DNA of 64,000 nt from an uncultured Pelagimonas sp. (GTDB taxonomy: Bacteria > Pseudomonadota > Alphaproteobacteria > Rhodobacterales > Rhodobacteraceae). Under the pieces are notes generated by a model, which made no database searches, was not told the DNA's origin, and saw only the letters and a program-made list of their open reading frames with translations. The DNA is taken from assembly GCA_947497905.1 (NCBI GenBank), contig CANMIH010000009.1, positions 124,001-188,000 of the forward strand, given 5' to 3'. Positions 8,102-16,360 of this stretch are shown one piece after another. Both the position numbers and the translations under genes were made by a program. Within the stretch, counting starts at the first letter, position 1, and every line of letters starts with the position of its first letter.

Positions 8102-9484
8102 ATGACTCTGATTTTCGCTGCTGATGATCCCGCGGCATTGCCGCTATATCTTTTGCCATCTGAGGCTGTAGAGGACTGGTTGCAAAATCAATCTTCCATG
8201 GTTCAGACTTGGGTCGCAGCTTCCGGGTTTTCCGGTGGCATCGGAGCGGCTGTAATGATCCCTGGGGCAGATGGTGCCCCAGTGGCGGCCATCGTCGGAT
8301 ATGGCTCTTCAGTCCAGCGGGCGCGTCAGCGCTTTCCGCTGGCCGCTGCCGTCTCGAAACTGTCTGCGGGCACGTACCGCCTCGTCAGTGATCTCCCCAA
8401 AGAAGTGCTTCAGATCGAGGCGTTGGGGTGGTTGTTCGAAAACTACCGGTTTGCACGGTACAGCAATCAATCCACACCCAAATGCCATCTGATTGCACCT
8501 GAGGGAATCGATGCAGCACTGGTTGAACGCCTTGCCGCCTCAGAGGTTCTGACGCGCGATCTCGTGAACACACCGGCCGCTGACATGGGGCCAGAGGTGT
8601 TAGAAAGTGTGACGCGGGTGCTGGCCGCTGAGTTCGGTGCAGATGTCAGTGTGACCACCGGGGATGAACTTCTCGATCAGAATCTTCCTATGATTCACGC
8701 GGTGGGTCGGGCCGCGTCTCAGGCGCCGCGCCTCATTGATATGCGGTGGGGCACCGAAGGGCCGATGCTCACCTTGGTGGGCAAGGGGGTGTGCTTTGAC
8801 ACGGGCGGTCTGAACCTCAAACCCGGCGCCTCGATGGGCTTGATGAAAAAAGACATGGGGGGCTCGGCCAACGTGCTGGGATTGGCGCGGATGATCATGT
8901 CTGCCAAACTCCCTCTGCGGTTGCGTGTTCTGATACCCGCAGTCGAAAATAGTGTGGCCGGGGACAGTTTCCGTCCCGGAGACATCTTGACCGCGCGCTC
9001 TGGCCTGACAGTTGAGATCAACAACACCGATGCCGAAGGCCGGTTGGTCTTGGCCGATGCTTTGGCACTCGCGGATGAAGAAGAACCCGCTTTGATTATA
9101 TCGATGGCAACCCTGACCGGCGCTGCGCGGGTTGCGGTTGGGCCTGATCTGGCACCGTTTTACACGGACGATGATGCCGTCGCTGGGGCGTTGAGCCTGT
9201 CAGCGCGCAAGATGGCAGACCCGGTCTGGCGCATGCCCTTCTGGGATCCCTACGAAAGCATGATCGAACCGGGGATCGCTGATCTCGACAATGCACCGGC
9301 GGGGGGCATGGCCGGGTCAATCACGGCGGCTCTGTTCCTGCGCCGTTTTGTAAAGACGTCGCGGTATACCCATTTTGACATCTACGCCTGGCAACCCAAA
9401 CCTGCTCCGGGCCGTGCCAAAGGTGGGTTGGCGCAGGGGCCGCGCGCAATTTTTGATGCATTGCCAACCATGTTGGACCTCTGA
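8102..9484 (+). CDS. leucyl aminopeptidase family protein (M17)
   Basis: M17 peptidases remove N-terminal residues with two metal ions in the cytoplasm. The 460-residue protein has the two hallmark stretches: VGKGVCFDTGGLNLKPGASM with metal-binding Lys and Asp, then MKKDMGGSA, and NNTDAEGRLVLADAL with the catalytic Arg and a metal ligand. The N-terminal ~160 residues form the less conserved domain. Its stop overlaps the start of the NlpC/P60 gene (TGA/ATG share a base), so the two are translationally coupled. This pair may recycle peptides, possibly murein peptides. The exact substrate (PepA or PepB type) is open. Confidence 0.92.
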   Translation: MTLIFAADDPAALPLYLLPSEAVEDWLQNQSSMVQTWVAASGFSGGIGAAVMIPGADGAPVAAIVGYGSSVQRARQRFPLAAAVSKLSAGTYRLVSDLPKEVLQIEALGWLFENYRFARYSNQSTPKCHLIAPEGIDAALVERLAASEVLTRDLVNTPAADMGPEVLESVTRVLAAEFGADVSVTTGDELLDQNLPMIHAVGRAASQAPRLIDMRWGTEGPMLTLVGKGVCFDTGGLNLKPGASMGLMKKDMGGSANVLGLARMIMSAKLPLRLRVLIPAVENSVAGDSFRPGDILTARSGLTVEINNTDAEGRLVLADALALADEEEPALIISMATLTGAARVAVGPDLAPFYTDDDAVAGALSLSARKMADPVWRMPFWDPYESMIEPGIADLDNAPAGGMAGSITAALFLRRFVKTSRYTHFDIYAWQPKPAPGRAKGGLAQGPRAIFDALPTMLDL

Positions 9485-10323
9485 TGGACCGTCGCGAGCT
9501 TTTTGCCACTGAGGATGTGGCGCATGTGTCATTAGAAGCCAGCCACAAAGCGCCTCGCTATAGCGCGGGTGAGCATATGCGCGTGGTTACTCCAACTGCG
9601 GATATTCATCGCGCCCCCGATGCCACGGGTTTGGAACGCCAAAGCCTTTACGGTCGCGAGGTGACTGTTCTGACACACTCTGGCAACCACGCCTTTGTCC
9701 GGGATGAAACCATGGGGTATGTAGGCTACATGCCCTTGGCGTGTTTGGGGCCTTGGCAGGCACCGACGCATCGGGTCAAGACGGCACGCAGTCTGTTGTT
9801 TTCAGAACCAAATTTTAAATCCCCTCGGCCTTTGCATGTATCGGGTGGCAGCTTGCTGTCCATACAGGCAGTCGAGGGAAAATTCGCCCGGACGCTGGAT
9901 GGGCAGTATGCTCTGTCTGATCACCTCGAATGGTTGGACAGACCTGCTGTTGACCCAGTTGGTATCGCCGAAACCTTTCTGGGCACGCCCTATCTTTGGG
10001 GGGGCAATTCGGGGTTCGGCATAGACTGTTCTGGTCTGATCCAAGCGGGTCTTTCTGCGGCTGGCTTGCCCTGCCCCGGTGATAGCGATCAGCAACAACA
10101 CCGCCTTGGGGAAACTCTGGTGCCAGGATCCGACTACAGACGCGGTGATATCCTGTTCTGGAAAGGGCATGTGGCCTGGGTCTCAGATCCTGAAACGATC
10201 CTACACGCCAATGCCCATCATATGCAGGTGGTTTATGAACCGCTGCACCAAGCAATCTCGCGTATTGAAGACCAAGGCGATGGCGCTGTTGTGCGCCATG
10301 CGCGGCTGGCTTCTTCTTTTTAG
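9484..10323 (+). CDS. NlpC/P60 family C40 peptidase with SH3-like N-terminus
   Basis: This is a probable gamma-D-glutamyl-diamino-acid peptidase acting on murein peptides. The C-terminal half has the C40 motif DCSGLIQAGL with the catalytic cysteine (about residue 182) and the histidine in GHVAWVSDP. The N-terminal ~140 residues contain two SH3b-like segments (VTPTADIHRAPD, then GREVTVLTHSGNHAFV), as in YkfC-like recycling enzymes. No signal peptide is seen, so it probably acts in the cytoplasm on imported or recycled peptides. It overlaps the aminopeptidase by one base, which supports a shared peptide-recycling task (inference). Confidence 0.9.
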   Translation: MDRRELFATEDVAHVSLEASHKAPRYSAGEHMRVVTPTADIHRAPDATGLERQSLYGREVTVLTHSGNHAFVRDETMGYVGYMPLACLGPWQAPTHRVKTARSLLFSEPNFKSPRPLHVSGGSLLSIQAVEGKFARTLDGQYALSDHLEWLDRPAVDPVGIAETFLGTPYLWGGNSGFGIDCSGLIQAGLSAAGLPCPGDSDQQQHRLGETLVPGSDYRRGDILFWKGHVAWVSDPETILHANAHHMQVVYEPLHQAISRIEDQGDGAVVRHARLASSF

Positions 10324-10377
10324 AAATACTCTGGGGATCCGGGGGCTAGCCTCCGATCAATAAGTCAAAGGCAATAC

Positions 10378-11349
10378 ATGACATCTGATCCGTTTTTCCA
10401 CCCGGTCTCGGGGTTCGAACTGCCGCGCTTTGCAGGCGTACCAACCTTCATGCGATTGCCTCATGTCGCACCGGATCATCCCCGTTTCGACGATGTGCAG
10501 ATCGGGTTGATTGGGGTTCCGTGGGACAGTGGCACCACCAACCGCGCGGGCCCACGGCACGGCCCACGCCAGTTGCGCGATGCCTCGACGATGATTCGTG
10601 CCCAGCATCAGGCCAGCGGACTGCGTCCATTTGAGATGGCGAACTGTGCGGATCTTGGCGATGTTGGCCCCAACCCGGCAGATATCGCGGACTCGATGCA
10701 ACGGATAACGGCCTTTTACGATCAGGTCTGCGCTGCAGGCATCCGCCCGCTCACCGCGGGTGGCGATCATCTGATCTCGCTGCCGGTGCTTCGTGCCCTG
10801 GCCAAAGATGGTCCACTTGGGATGGTGCATTTCGACAGCCATACCGACCTGTTCCATTCTTACTTCAACGGTCAGATGTACACCCATGGCACACCGTTCC
10901 GACGCGCGGTTGAAGAAGGGCTTCTTGACCCGAAACGCGTGATCCAGATCGGTATACGTGGCTCCATGTATGACGCGGAAGATCGTGATTTTGCCAAGGC
11001 TGAGGGTATTCGCATCGTGGAGATCGAAGAGTTCTTCGAACGCGGCGTGGCGGACGTCATGGCCGAAGCGCGTGACATTGTGGGCAATCAGCCGACCTAC
11101 GTCAGCTATGACATCGATTTTGTGGACCCTACCTTTGCGCCGGGTACGGGCACACCAGAGGTCGGCGGCCCCAACAGTTATCAGGCGCTTCAGGTCTGTC
11201 GAGAGCTCTACGGCGTTAACATTGTGGGCGCGGACATGGTCGAAGTGTCGCCGCCGTTCGATCAGTTGGGGAACACGGCCTTCCTTGGGGTGTCGATCAT
11301 GTTTGAGTTGCTTTGCGCAATGCTGGCGGATTCAATCGGCGCAAAGTGA
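10378..11349 (+). CDS. speB: agmatinase / ureohydrolase family
   Basis: Ureohydrolases split guanidino compounds to urea and an amine with two manganese ions. The 323-residue protein has all metal-site motifs: AGGDHLISLPVLR, MVHFDSHTDLF and YDIDFVDPTFAPGTGTPE. Agmatine is the commonest substrate for proteins of this length, but guanidinobutyrate or another guanidino acid is possible, since the family cannot be split by eye. The start at 10378 follows AAAGGCAA. It is preceded by 54 bases after the NlpC/P60 gene and converges with DUF2794 four bases after its stop. Confidence 0.85.
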   Translation: MTSDPFFHPVSGFELPRFAGVPTFMRLPHVAPDHPRFDDVQIGLIGVPWDSGTTNRAGPRHGPRQLRDASTMIRAQHQASGLRPFEMANCADLGDVGPNPADIADSMQRITAFYDQVCAAGIRPLTAGGDHLISLPVLRALAKDGPLGMVHFDSHTDLFHSYFNGQMYTHGTPFRRAVEEGLLDPKRVIQIGIRGSMYDAEDRDFAKAEGIRIVEIEEFFERGVADVMAEARDIVGNQPTYVSYDIDFVDPTFAPGTGTPEVGGPNSYQALQVCRELYGVNIVGADMVEVSPPFDQLGNTAFLGVSIMFELLCAMLADSIGAK

Positions 11350-11353
11350 CGCT

Positions 11354-11695
11354 TTATTCAACGGCACGGATCAATTTCCGTTCCAACACGCGGAGCACGG
11401 TTTTCAGATCGTGCCCGCGTTTGAGCACCTGCCCCTCCATGCCGATAACCGCGTATTGGCCTTGGCGGTTGCGCAGCTTGGGACATTTTTCAATGCGGTA
11501 GAGTGGATGCTCGGCGGTTCTGCGGAACACTGAAAACACGGAGATATCGCGTAGATTGGAAATACCGTAATCGCGCCATTCTCCAGCAGCAACCATGCGT
11601 CCGTAGAGTGACAAGATCACGCTGAGCTCAGTGCGGTGAAACGACACCACCTCGCCGGGAGGGCCGCCTTGTGACATCGGAGAGAAGCTGTTCAT
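11354..11695 (-). CDS. DUF2794 family protein
   Basis: This 113-residue protein carries the conserved core of DUF2794: VVSFHRTELSVILSLYGRMV, then AGEWRDYGISNLRDISVFSV and the C-terminal FRRTAEHPLYRIEK. I chose ATG 11695 (MNSFSPMSQGG) because it gives the family length; a much longer ORF extends upstream but would overlap the PaaX gene. The function is unknown; the family is restricted mainly to alphaproteobacteria. It lies downstream of the PaaX-type regulator on the same strand, 31 bases apart, and could be co-transcribed. Confidence 0.85.
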   Translation of the reverse strand: MNSFSPMSQGGPPGEVVSFHRTELSVILSLYGRMVAAGEWRDYGISNLRDISVFSVFRRTAEHPLYRIEKCPKLRNRQGQYAVIGMEGQVLKRGHDLKTVLRVLERKLIRAVE

Positions 11696-11726
11696 CGTTC
11701 CAGAGTTGCGCGTTCCACAAGCGAAA

Positions 11727-12524
11727 TCAAGACGTTTGGAGGGTGGCGAACCGCTTTGCTTGGCCCGGGCCCGCGCTGGGCATGGCCGGGGTGTCATCGA
11801 TGGCCTGGTCCAACCAGCTCTCTGCGGCAGGCGACAGGTGTGCGTAGGCCGCGGCAACCGCCGCATGGATATCGCCGGGCGAAAATGTGTCTGGCATCAA
11901 CTCGGCAGGGACCTCGGGCCACCTGAGCACAAGCCGCCGCCAACGGTGGATCAACAGGGTGCGGGCCGCCAGTGCATCCAGAGGGTCCAGAGTGAGGTCC
12001 TCAAGAGAGCGCACATCGCTCGCAGTTTTCTCAAGCGCAGCCACGTGAGACGGCGCAAGATTGGTCCAGACGGCCTGAGCGCTCTCAGACCCAAGGGCGC
12101 CACAAATCTGAAACCCGTCGGTGGCACGACGGTGGGGGGTGAGCCAGCCACCTGCAATGCGTAGGGCATCCGGTTGGGCGATTGTCGAAAAGCACCATGT
12201 CACAACCGGCCCTATCCGGGGGGCGGCATAGATGCGCGCCGTTGCAGGGCCTGCCTGCTCAAGACCAGCGGGGGTTAGCGTGTAGCTGCTTGTGCGGCCG
12301 CTCCGTTGCCCCTCAACCCATCCGTCCCGAGAGAGGCGGGACAGAGCAGTGCGCAGTGCGCCTGATTCTATGCCTAGACGGGCAATCAATTTGTTCAAAC
12401 GTGCGGTTTCAATCCGGCCACCACGGTGCTGAACGCTGTCGCCAAAGATCGTGATCACCAAAGACCAGACGCGGGGGCGTCCGTCTGAATGTAGATTGTC
12501 CAAAAGGGGCTGCAGTGGGTCCAT
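11727..12524 (-). CDS. PaaX-like transcriptional regulator
   Basis: The 265-residue protein has the PaaX order: a winged-helix N-terminus (RVWSLVITIFGDSVQHRGG, then LNKLIARLGIESGALRTALS and RDGWVEGQRSGR) and the central and C-terminal PaaX domains (SYTLTPAGLEQ; LLIHRWRRLVLRWPEVP). PaaX represses phenylacetate degradation through phenylacetyl-CoA; no paa gene is present here, so the ligand and target are open. ATG 12524 (MDPLQPLL) is the natural start; the longer ORF upstream would overlap the serC leader. It is divergent from serC, with about 220 bases between the two starts. Confidence 0.85.
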   Translation of the reverse strand: MDPLQPLLDNLHSDGRPRVWSLVITIFGDSVQHRGGRIETARLNKLIARLGIESGALRTALSRLSRDGWVEGQRSGRTSSYTLTPAGLEQAGPATARIYAAPRIGPVVTWCFSTIAQPDALRIAGGWLTPHRRATDGFQICGALGSESAQAVWTNLAPSHVAALEKTASDVRSLEDLTLDPLDALAARTLLIHRWRRLVLRWPEVPAELMPDTFSPGDIHAAVAAAYAHLSPAAESWLDQAIDDTPAMPSAGPGQAKRFATLQTS

Positions 12525-12680
12525 GTCTCTGAGGATACGCGCTTTTCCGGCGGGTGCAACGTGATGATCCTGTCGTTTATGTTTGGTCAATGTTTCCGAT
12601 CCGCTCCACCTTGACGCGATGAGTGGCGCAAAAACGCCGGGATGGGTGCGAAAAGCGACTTGTGGTTGCCGCGTTGCAGC

Positions 12681-12743
12681 GCTAGCTCTGTCGGTGGGAC
12701 ACCCCTCCCCAACGAGGGGCATCTATCTGGAAGGTTAGCAGAT
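12681..12743 (+). ncRNA. probable serC leader RNA
   Basis: A structured leader (serC motif, Rfam) is known upstream of serC-serA operons in alphaproteobacteria, with the last stem covering the ribosome-binding site. Here CCCCT (12702-12706) pairs with AGGGG (12715-12719). Just after, ATCT (12721-12724) can pair with AGAT (12740-12743) around the GGAAGG ribosome-binding site. Position, gene context and structure agree with the family; I could not align it to the covariance model. The ligand or trigger is unknown. Confidence 0.6.
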
Positions 12744-13898
12744 ATGACGACTACGAAACCGGCCACGCGGCCGGCCAATCCGCGTTTTTCTTCGGGCCCT
12801 TGTGCCAAGAACCCCACCTTTTCGCTGGATAAACTTGCTGACGCGCCTTTGGGTCGCTCGCACCGCGCTGCTGTGGGTAAGGCCAAACTGAAGGCGGCCA
12901 TCGAAGAAACGCGCGAGATTCTTGGCATTCCCGCAGATTACCGCATTGGCATTGTGCCCGCATCCGACACCGGTGCGATGGAAATGGCGATGTGGTCGCT
13001 TCTGGGTGAACGCAAAGTCGAGATGCTGGCTTGGGAAAGCTTCGGCGCGGGTTGGGTCACAGATGTGGTCAAACAGCTCAAGCTGGAGGCCGAAGTAAAG
13101 ACCGCCGACTATGGTGAGATTGTTGATCTGGCGACCGTGGATTTTGACAACGATGTTGTTTTCACGTGGAACGGCACCACCTCGGGTGTGCGCGTGGTGA
13201 ATGGCGATGTGATCCCGACCAATCGCGCCGGTCTGACCATCTGCGATGCCACCAGCGCTGCCTTCGCTATGGATCTGCCCTGGGACAAGCTCGATGTCGT
13301 GACCTACAGCTGGCAGAAGGTGCTGGGGGGCGAAGCCGCGCATGGTGTGCTGATCCTCAGCCCGCGCGCTGTGGAGCGTCTTGAAAGCTATACACCCGCC
13401 TGGCCGCTGCCCAAGATCTTCCGCCTGACCAAAGGCGGTAAGCTGATCGAAGGTATCTTCACTGGGGCGACCATCAACACACCGTCGATGCTCTGCGTAG
13501 AAGATTATCTTCTGGCGCTGGATTGGGCACGATCCATTGGCGGGCTAGACGGGCTGATTGCCCGCGCTGACGCCAACGCCAAAGCAATCTGGGATTTCTG
13601 CGCCGCGCGCGATTGGATCGACAATCTAGCGGTTGATCCAGCAACGCGGTCAAACACCAGCGTCTGCCTGAAGTTCACGGACACGCGCATTCAGGACGGT
13701 GCAGCCTTTGCCAAAGCTGTGGCCAAACGGCTCGAGGTGGAAGGTGTTGCGCTGGATATCGGGGCCTACCGTGACGCGCCAGCAGGCCTGCGTATCTGGT
13801 GCGGGGCAACAGTGGAAACCGCCGATATCGAGGTGATGTTGCCGTGGCTGGACTGGGCATTCAACGCCGAGATCGAAGCTCAGGCTGTGACCGCCTAA
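12744..13898 (+). CDS. serC: phosphoserine transaminase
   Basis: SerC converts 3-phosphohydroxypyruvate and glutamate to phosphoserine with PLP, and also serves pyridoxine synthesis. The 384-residue protein starts [19 protein letters not shown], has the substrate region [13 protein letters not shown], the PLP lysine in [11 protein letters not shown] and the TSxxF-like SAAFAMD before it. It belongs to the longer alphaproteobacterial/archaeal-type SerC. ATG 12744 follows GGAAGG within the leader. The serA gene follows 105 bases later, with a palindrome and a terminator-like hairpin between them. Confidence 0.95.
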   Translation: MTTTKPATRPANPRFSSGPCAKNPTFSLDKLADAPLGRSHRAAVGKAKLKAAIEETREILGIPADYRIGIVPASDTGAMEMAMWSLLGERKVEMLAWESFGAGWVTDVVKQLKLEAEVKTADYGEIVDLATVDFDNDVVFTWNGTTSGVRVVNGDVIPTNRAGLTICDATSAAFAMDLPWDKLDVVTYSWQKVLGGEAAHGVLILSPRAVERLESYTPAWPLPKIFRLTKGGKLIEGIFTGATINTPSMLCVEDYLLALDWARSIGGLDGLIARADANAKAIWDFCAARDWIDNLAVDPATRSNTSVCLKFTDTRIQDGAAFAKAVAKRLEVEGVALDIGAYRDAPAGLRIWCGATVETADIEVMLPWLDWAFNAEIEAQAVTA

Positions 13899-13920
13899 CC
13901 GAATTTTCAAGAAAATTCGG
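13899..13920. repeat. 22-bp perfect palindrome at the serC 3' end
   Basis: CCGAATTTTC and GAAAATTCGG form a perfect 10-bp inverted repeat with an AA loop directly after the serC stop. It adjoins the GC hairpin at 13919-13938. Confidence 0.7.
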
Positions 13921-13948
13921 GGCCGCCGGACAGGCCCCGCGTCTTTTC
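13919..13948 (+). terminator. terminator-like hairpin between serC and serA
   Basis: GGGGCC and GGCCCC pair over an 8-base loop, followed by GCGTCTTTT. If active it would partly end transcription before serA. The serA start is 56 bases further on. Confidence 0.55.
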
Positions 13949-14003
13949 CATTTGTGGCAGTGCCCATGATTGGCACAGCACTCTCGAAAGAAGGACCATA
14001 ACC

Positions 14004-15599
14004 ATGGCTCCCAAAGTTCTCGTTTCCGATAAGCTGAGCGAAACAGCCGTCCAGATTTTCCGCGACCGCGGCATTGACGTCGATTTCATGCCTGACCTGG
14101 GCAAAGACAAAGAAAAACTGGCCGAAGTGATTGGCCAGTACGACGGTCTTGCCATCCGCTCGGCCACCAAAGTGACCCCGACCATCCTTGAGGCGGCAAC
14201 CAACCTGAAGGTTGTGGGTCGCGCCGGGATCGGCACCGACAATGTCGACAAGGAGGCCGCGTCGAAAAAAGGTGTGATCGTGATGAACACACCTTTCGGC
14301 AATATGATCACCACTGCAGAACACGCGATTGCGATGATGTTCGCCGTTGCACGCCAGATCCCCGAGGCCAGCGCCTCGACCCATGCGGGTAAATGGGAAA
14401 AGTCCAAATTTATGGGTGTCGAGCTGACCAATAAAACCCTGGGTGTTATTGGTGCGGGCAACATTGGTGGGATCGTCTGTGATCGGGCTCGTGGCCTGAA
14501 AATGAAGGTTGTCGCCTTTGACCCGTTTCTGGGTCAGGAAAAGGCCGACAAGATGGGCGTCGAAAAGGTTGAGCTTGACGAGCTTCTGGCGCGCGCGGAT
14601 TTCATCACATTGCACGTGCCGTTGACGGATGGCACGCGCGATATCCTGAGCCGCGAGAATCTGGCCAAGACCAAGAAAGGCGTGCGCATCATCAACTGTG
14701 CTCGCGGTGGTCTGGTCGATGAAGAGGCGTTGGCTGAGATGCTAAAATCTGGCCATGTGGCCGGTGCGGCGTTTGACGTGTTTGCAGTTGAACCTGCAAA
14801 AGAAAACGCTCTCTTCGATCTGCCCAATGTGGTCTGCACTCCGCACCTTGGCGCGGCCACAACCGAAGCGCAGGAAAACGTCGCGCTGCAGGTGGCTGAG
14901 CAGATGTCGAACTATCTGCTGACCGGGGCCGTCGAAAACGCCCTGAACATGCCGTCGGTTACCGCCGAAGAGGCCAAGGTCATGGGGCCGTGGATCAAAC
15001 TGGCGGATCACTTGGGGGCCTTTGCGGGTCAGATGACGGATGAGCCGATCCAAGCCATCAATATTCTGTATGATGGTGTCGCATCTGAAATGAACCTGGA
15101 TGCGCTGAACTGTGCGGTGGTTGCGGGCATCATGAAAAAGGTGAACCCGGATGTGAACATGGTTTCGGCGCCGGTCATCGCGAAAGAGCGTGGCATCCAG
15201 ATCTCGACCACCAATCAGGATAAATCCGGCACCTTCGACGGTTATATCAAGATCACTGTTGTGACCGCCAAGCGCGAGCGCTCGGTTGCGGGCACTGTGT
15301 TCAGCGATGGCAAACCACGCTTTATTCAGATCAAAGGCATCAATATCGACGCTGAGGTGGGCGCGCATATGCTCTATACCACCAACGAAGATGTGCCGGG
15401 CATCATCGGGGCTCTGGGTCAGACCATGGGCGAAAATGATGTCAATATCGCGAACTTTACCCTCGGTCGGTCCGACGCAGGTGGCGAAGCGATTGCTCTG
15501 CTTTACGTGGACGAACCCGTCCCGGCAGAGGCGCGCGCAAAGCTGGCTGAGACCGGATTGTTCACCCAGATCAAGCCTTTGCAGTTCGAAGTCGCGTGA
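14004..15599 (+). CDS. serA: D-3-phosphoglycerate dehydrogenase
   Basis: SerA oxidises 3-phosphoglycerate to 3-phosphohydroxypyruvate, the first step of serine synthesis. The 531-residue protein is the long type: a substrate domain, NAD domain with GVIGAGNIGGIVCDRA (about 149-164), catalytic INCARGGLVDEEAL and PHLGAATTEAQE with the histidine, an intervening ACT-like substrate-binding domain (about 320-450) and a C-terminal ACT domain (EDVPGIIGALGQTMGENDVN). The ACT domain usually gives serine feedback. The ATG follows GAAAGAAGGACCATAACC. It is in the serC-serA unit and is ended by a strong terminator. Confidence 0.96.
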   Translation: MAPKVLVSDKLSETAVQIFRDRGIDVDFMPDLGKDKEKLAEVIGQYDGLAIRSATKVTPTILEAATNLKVVGRAGIGTDNVDKEAASKKGVIVMNTPFGNMITTAEHAIAMMFAVARQIPEASASTHAGKWEKSKFMGVELTNKTLGVIGAGNIGGIVCDRARGLKMKVVAFDPFLGQEKADKMGVEKVELDELLARADFITLHVPLTDGTRDILSRENLAKTKKGVRIINCARGGLVDEEALAEMLKSGHVAGAAFDVFAVEPAKENALFDLPNVVCTPHLGAATTEAQENVALQVAEQMSNYLLTGAVENALNMPSVTAEEAKVMGPWIKLADHLGAFAGQMTDEPIQAINILYDGVASEMNLDALNCAVVAGIMKKVNPDVNMVSAPVIAKERGIQISTTNQDKSGTFDGYIKITVVTAKRERSVAGTVFSDGKPRFIQIKGINIDAEVGAHMLYTTNEDVPGIIGALGQTMGENDVNIANFTLGRSDAGGEAIALLYVDEPVPAEARAKLAETGLFTQIKPLQFEVA

Positions 15600-15623
15600 T
15601 CATTAAAGTTTGAGAGATTTCAG

Positions 15624-15648
15624 GCCCCGGGTTTGCCCGGGGTCTTTT
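15624..15648 (+). terminator. rho-independent terminator of serA
   Basis: CCCCGGG and CCCGGGG (7 bp) with a TTTG loop, followed by TCTTTT, 25 bases after the serA stop. Confidence 0.88.
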
Positions 15649-15729
15649 GCGTTTGGGGCTTGTTCTTCCTCGGAAAGCTGGCTTGAGTAGACAGGATTTT
15701 CGACCAAATTTTTGTCTGAGAGGTGCCCT

Positions 15730-16320
15730 ATGACGTCTACTTTATTGAACGATACTCAGGATGAGCAAAAGCAGCAGGGTGGTCGGATCGACTCGCTGTT
15801 TTTTCAAAGCCGCAATGTCATCGTCGCTGGTGAGATCAATGACAAACTGGCGCAGCGTACTGTCACCCACCTTTTGGCGTTGGCGGAAGAAAGCGACGAT
15901 CCGATCAACATGTTCATCTCTTCACCCGGCGGGCATGTCGAAAGCGGCGACATGGTGCATGATGTGATTGGGTTCATCAAACCCAAAGTGCGCACCATTG
16001 GCACCGGCTGGGTGGCCAGTGCCGGAGCACTGATCTACGTCGGAGCGAAACGCGAAAACCGCTATTGTCTGCCCAATACACGCTTTTTGCTGCACCAACC
16101 GTCGGGCGGTATTGGCGGGCAGGTGTCTGACATGATGATTCAGGCAGAGCAGCTCAAGATTATGCGTGCGCGGTTTGACGTGTTGTTCTCTGAGGCCACG
16201 GGACAAACCCCTGAAAAAATCGCGGCAGATACAGCGCGGGATTTCTGGATGAGCGCGGGAGAGGCGATTGACTATGGCCTCGCAGGCAAGATCATTTCCA
16301 GCGCGTCTGAGCTTGGATAA
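15730..16320 (+). CDS. ATP-dependent Clp protease proteolytic subunit (ClpP-like)
   Basis: The 196-residue serine protease has the full ClpP triad at canonical positions: S98 in GWVASAGA, H122 in LLHQPSGG and D171 in RDFWMSAGEA. The active-site context ASAGA differs from the usual ASMGA of the main ClpP, and there is no N-terminal propeptide with the common motif, so this may be a second, paralogous ClpP. No clpX or clpA lies nearby. ATG 15730 follows GAGAGGTG. It stands alone behind the serA terminator and converges with sulP. Confidence 0.88.
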   Translation: MTSTLLNDTQDEQKQQGGRIDSLFFQSRNVIVAGEINDKLAQRTVTHLLALAEESDDPINMFISSPGGHVESGDMVHDVIGFIKPKVRTIGTGWVASAGALIYVGAKRENRYCLPNTRFLLHQPSGGIGGQVSDMMIQAEQLKIMRARFDVLFSEATGQTPEKIAADTARDFWMSAGEAIDYGLAGKIISSASELG

Positions 16321-16331
16321 TCTTGCGGTTT

Positions 16332-16357
16332 GGCTTGGGCCTTTGAAGGCCCAAGCC
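16332..16357. terminator. 12-bp hairpin between convergent clpP and sulP
   Basis: GGCTTGGGCCTT and AAGGCCCAAGCC form a perfect 12-bp stem with a TG loop. Neither side has a strong T-run. Its position between two convergent stops suggests a shared end signal. Confidence 0.6.
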
Positions 16358-16360
16358 TGA

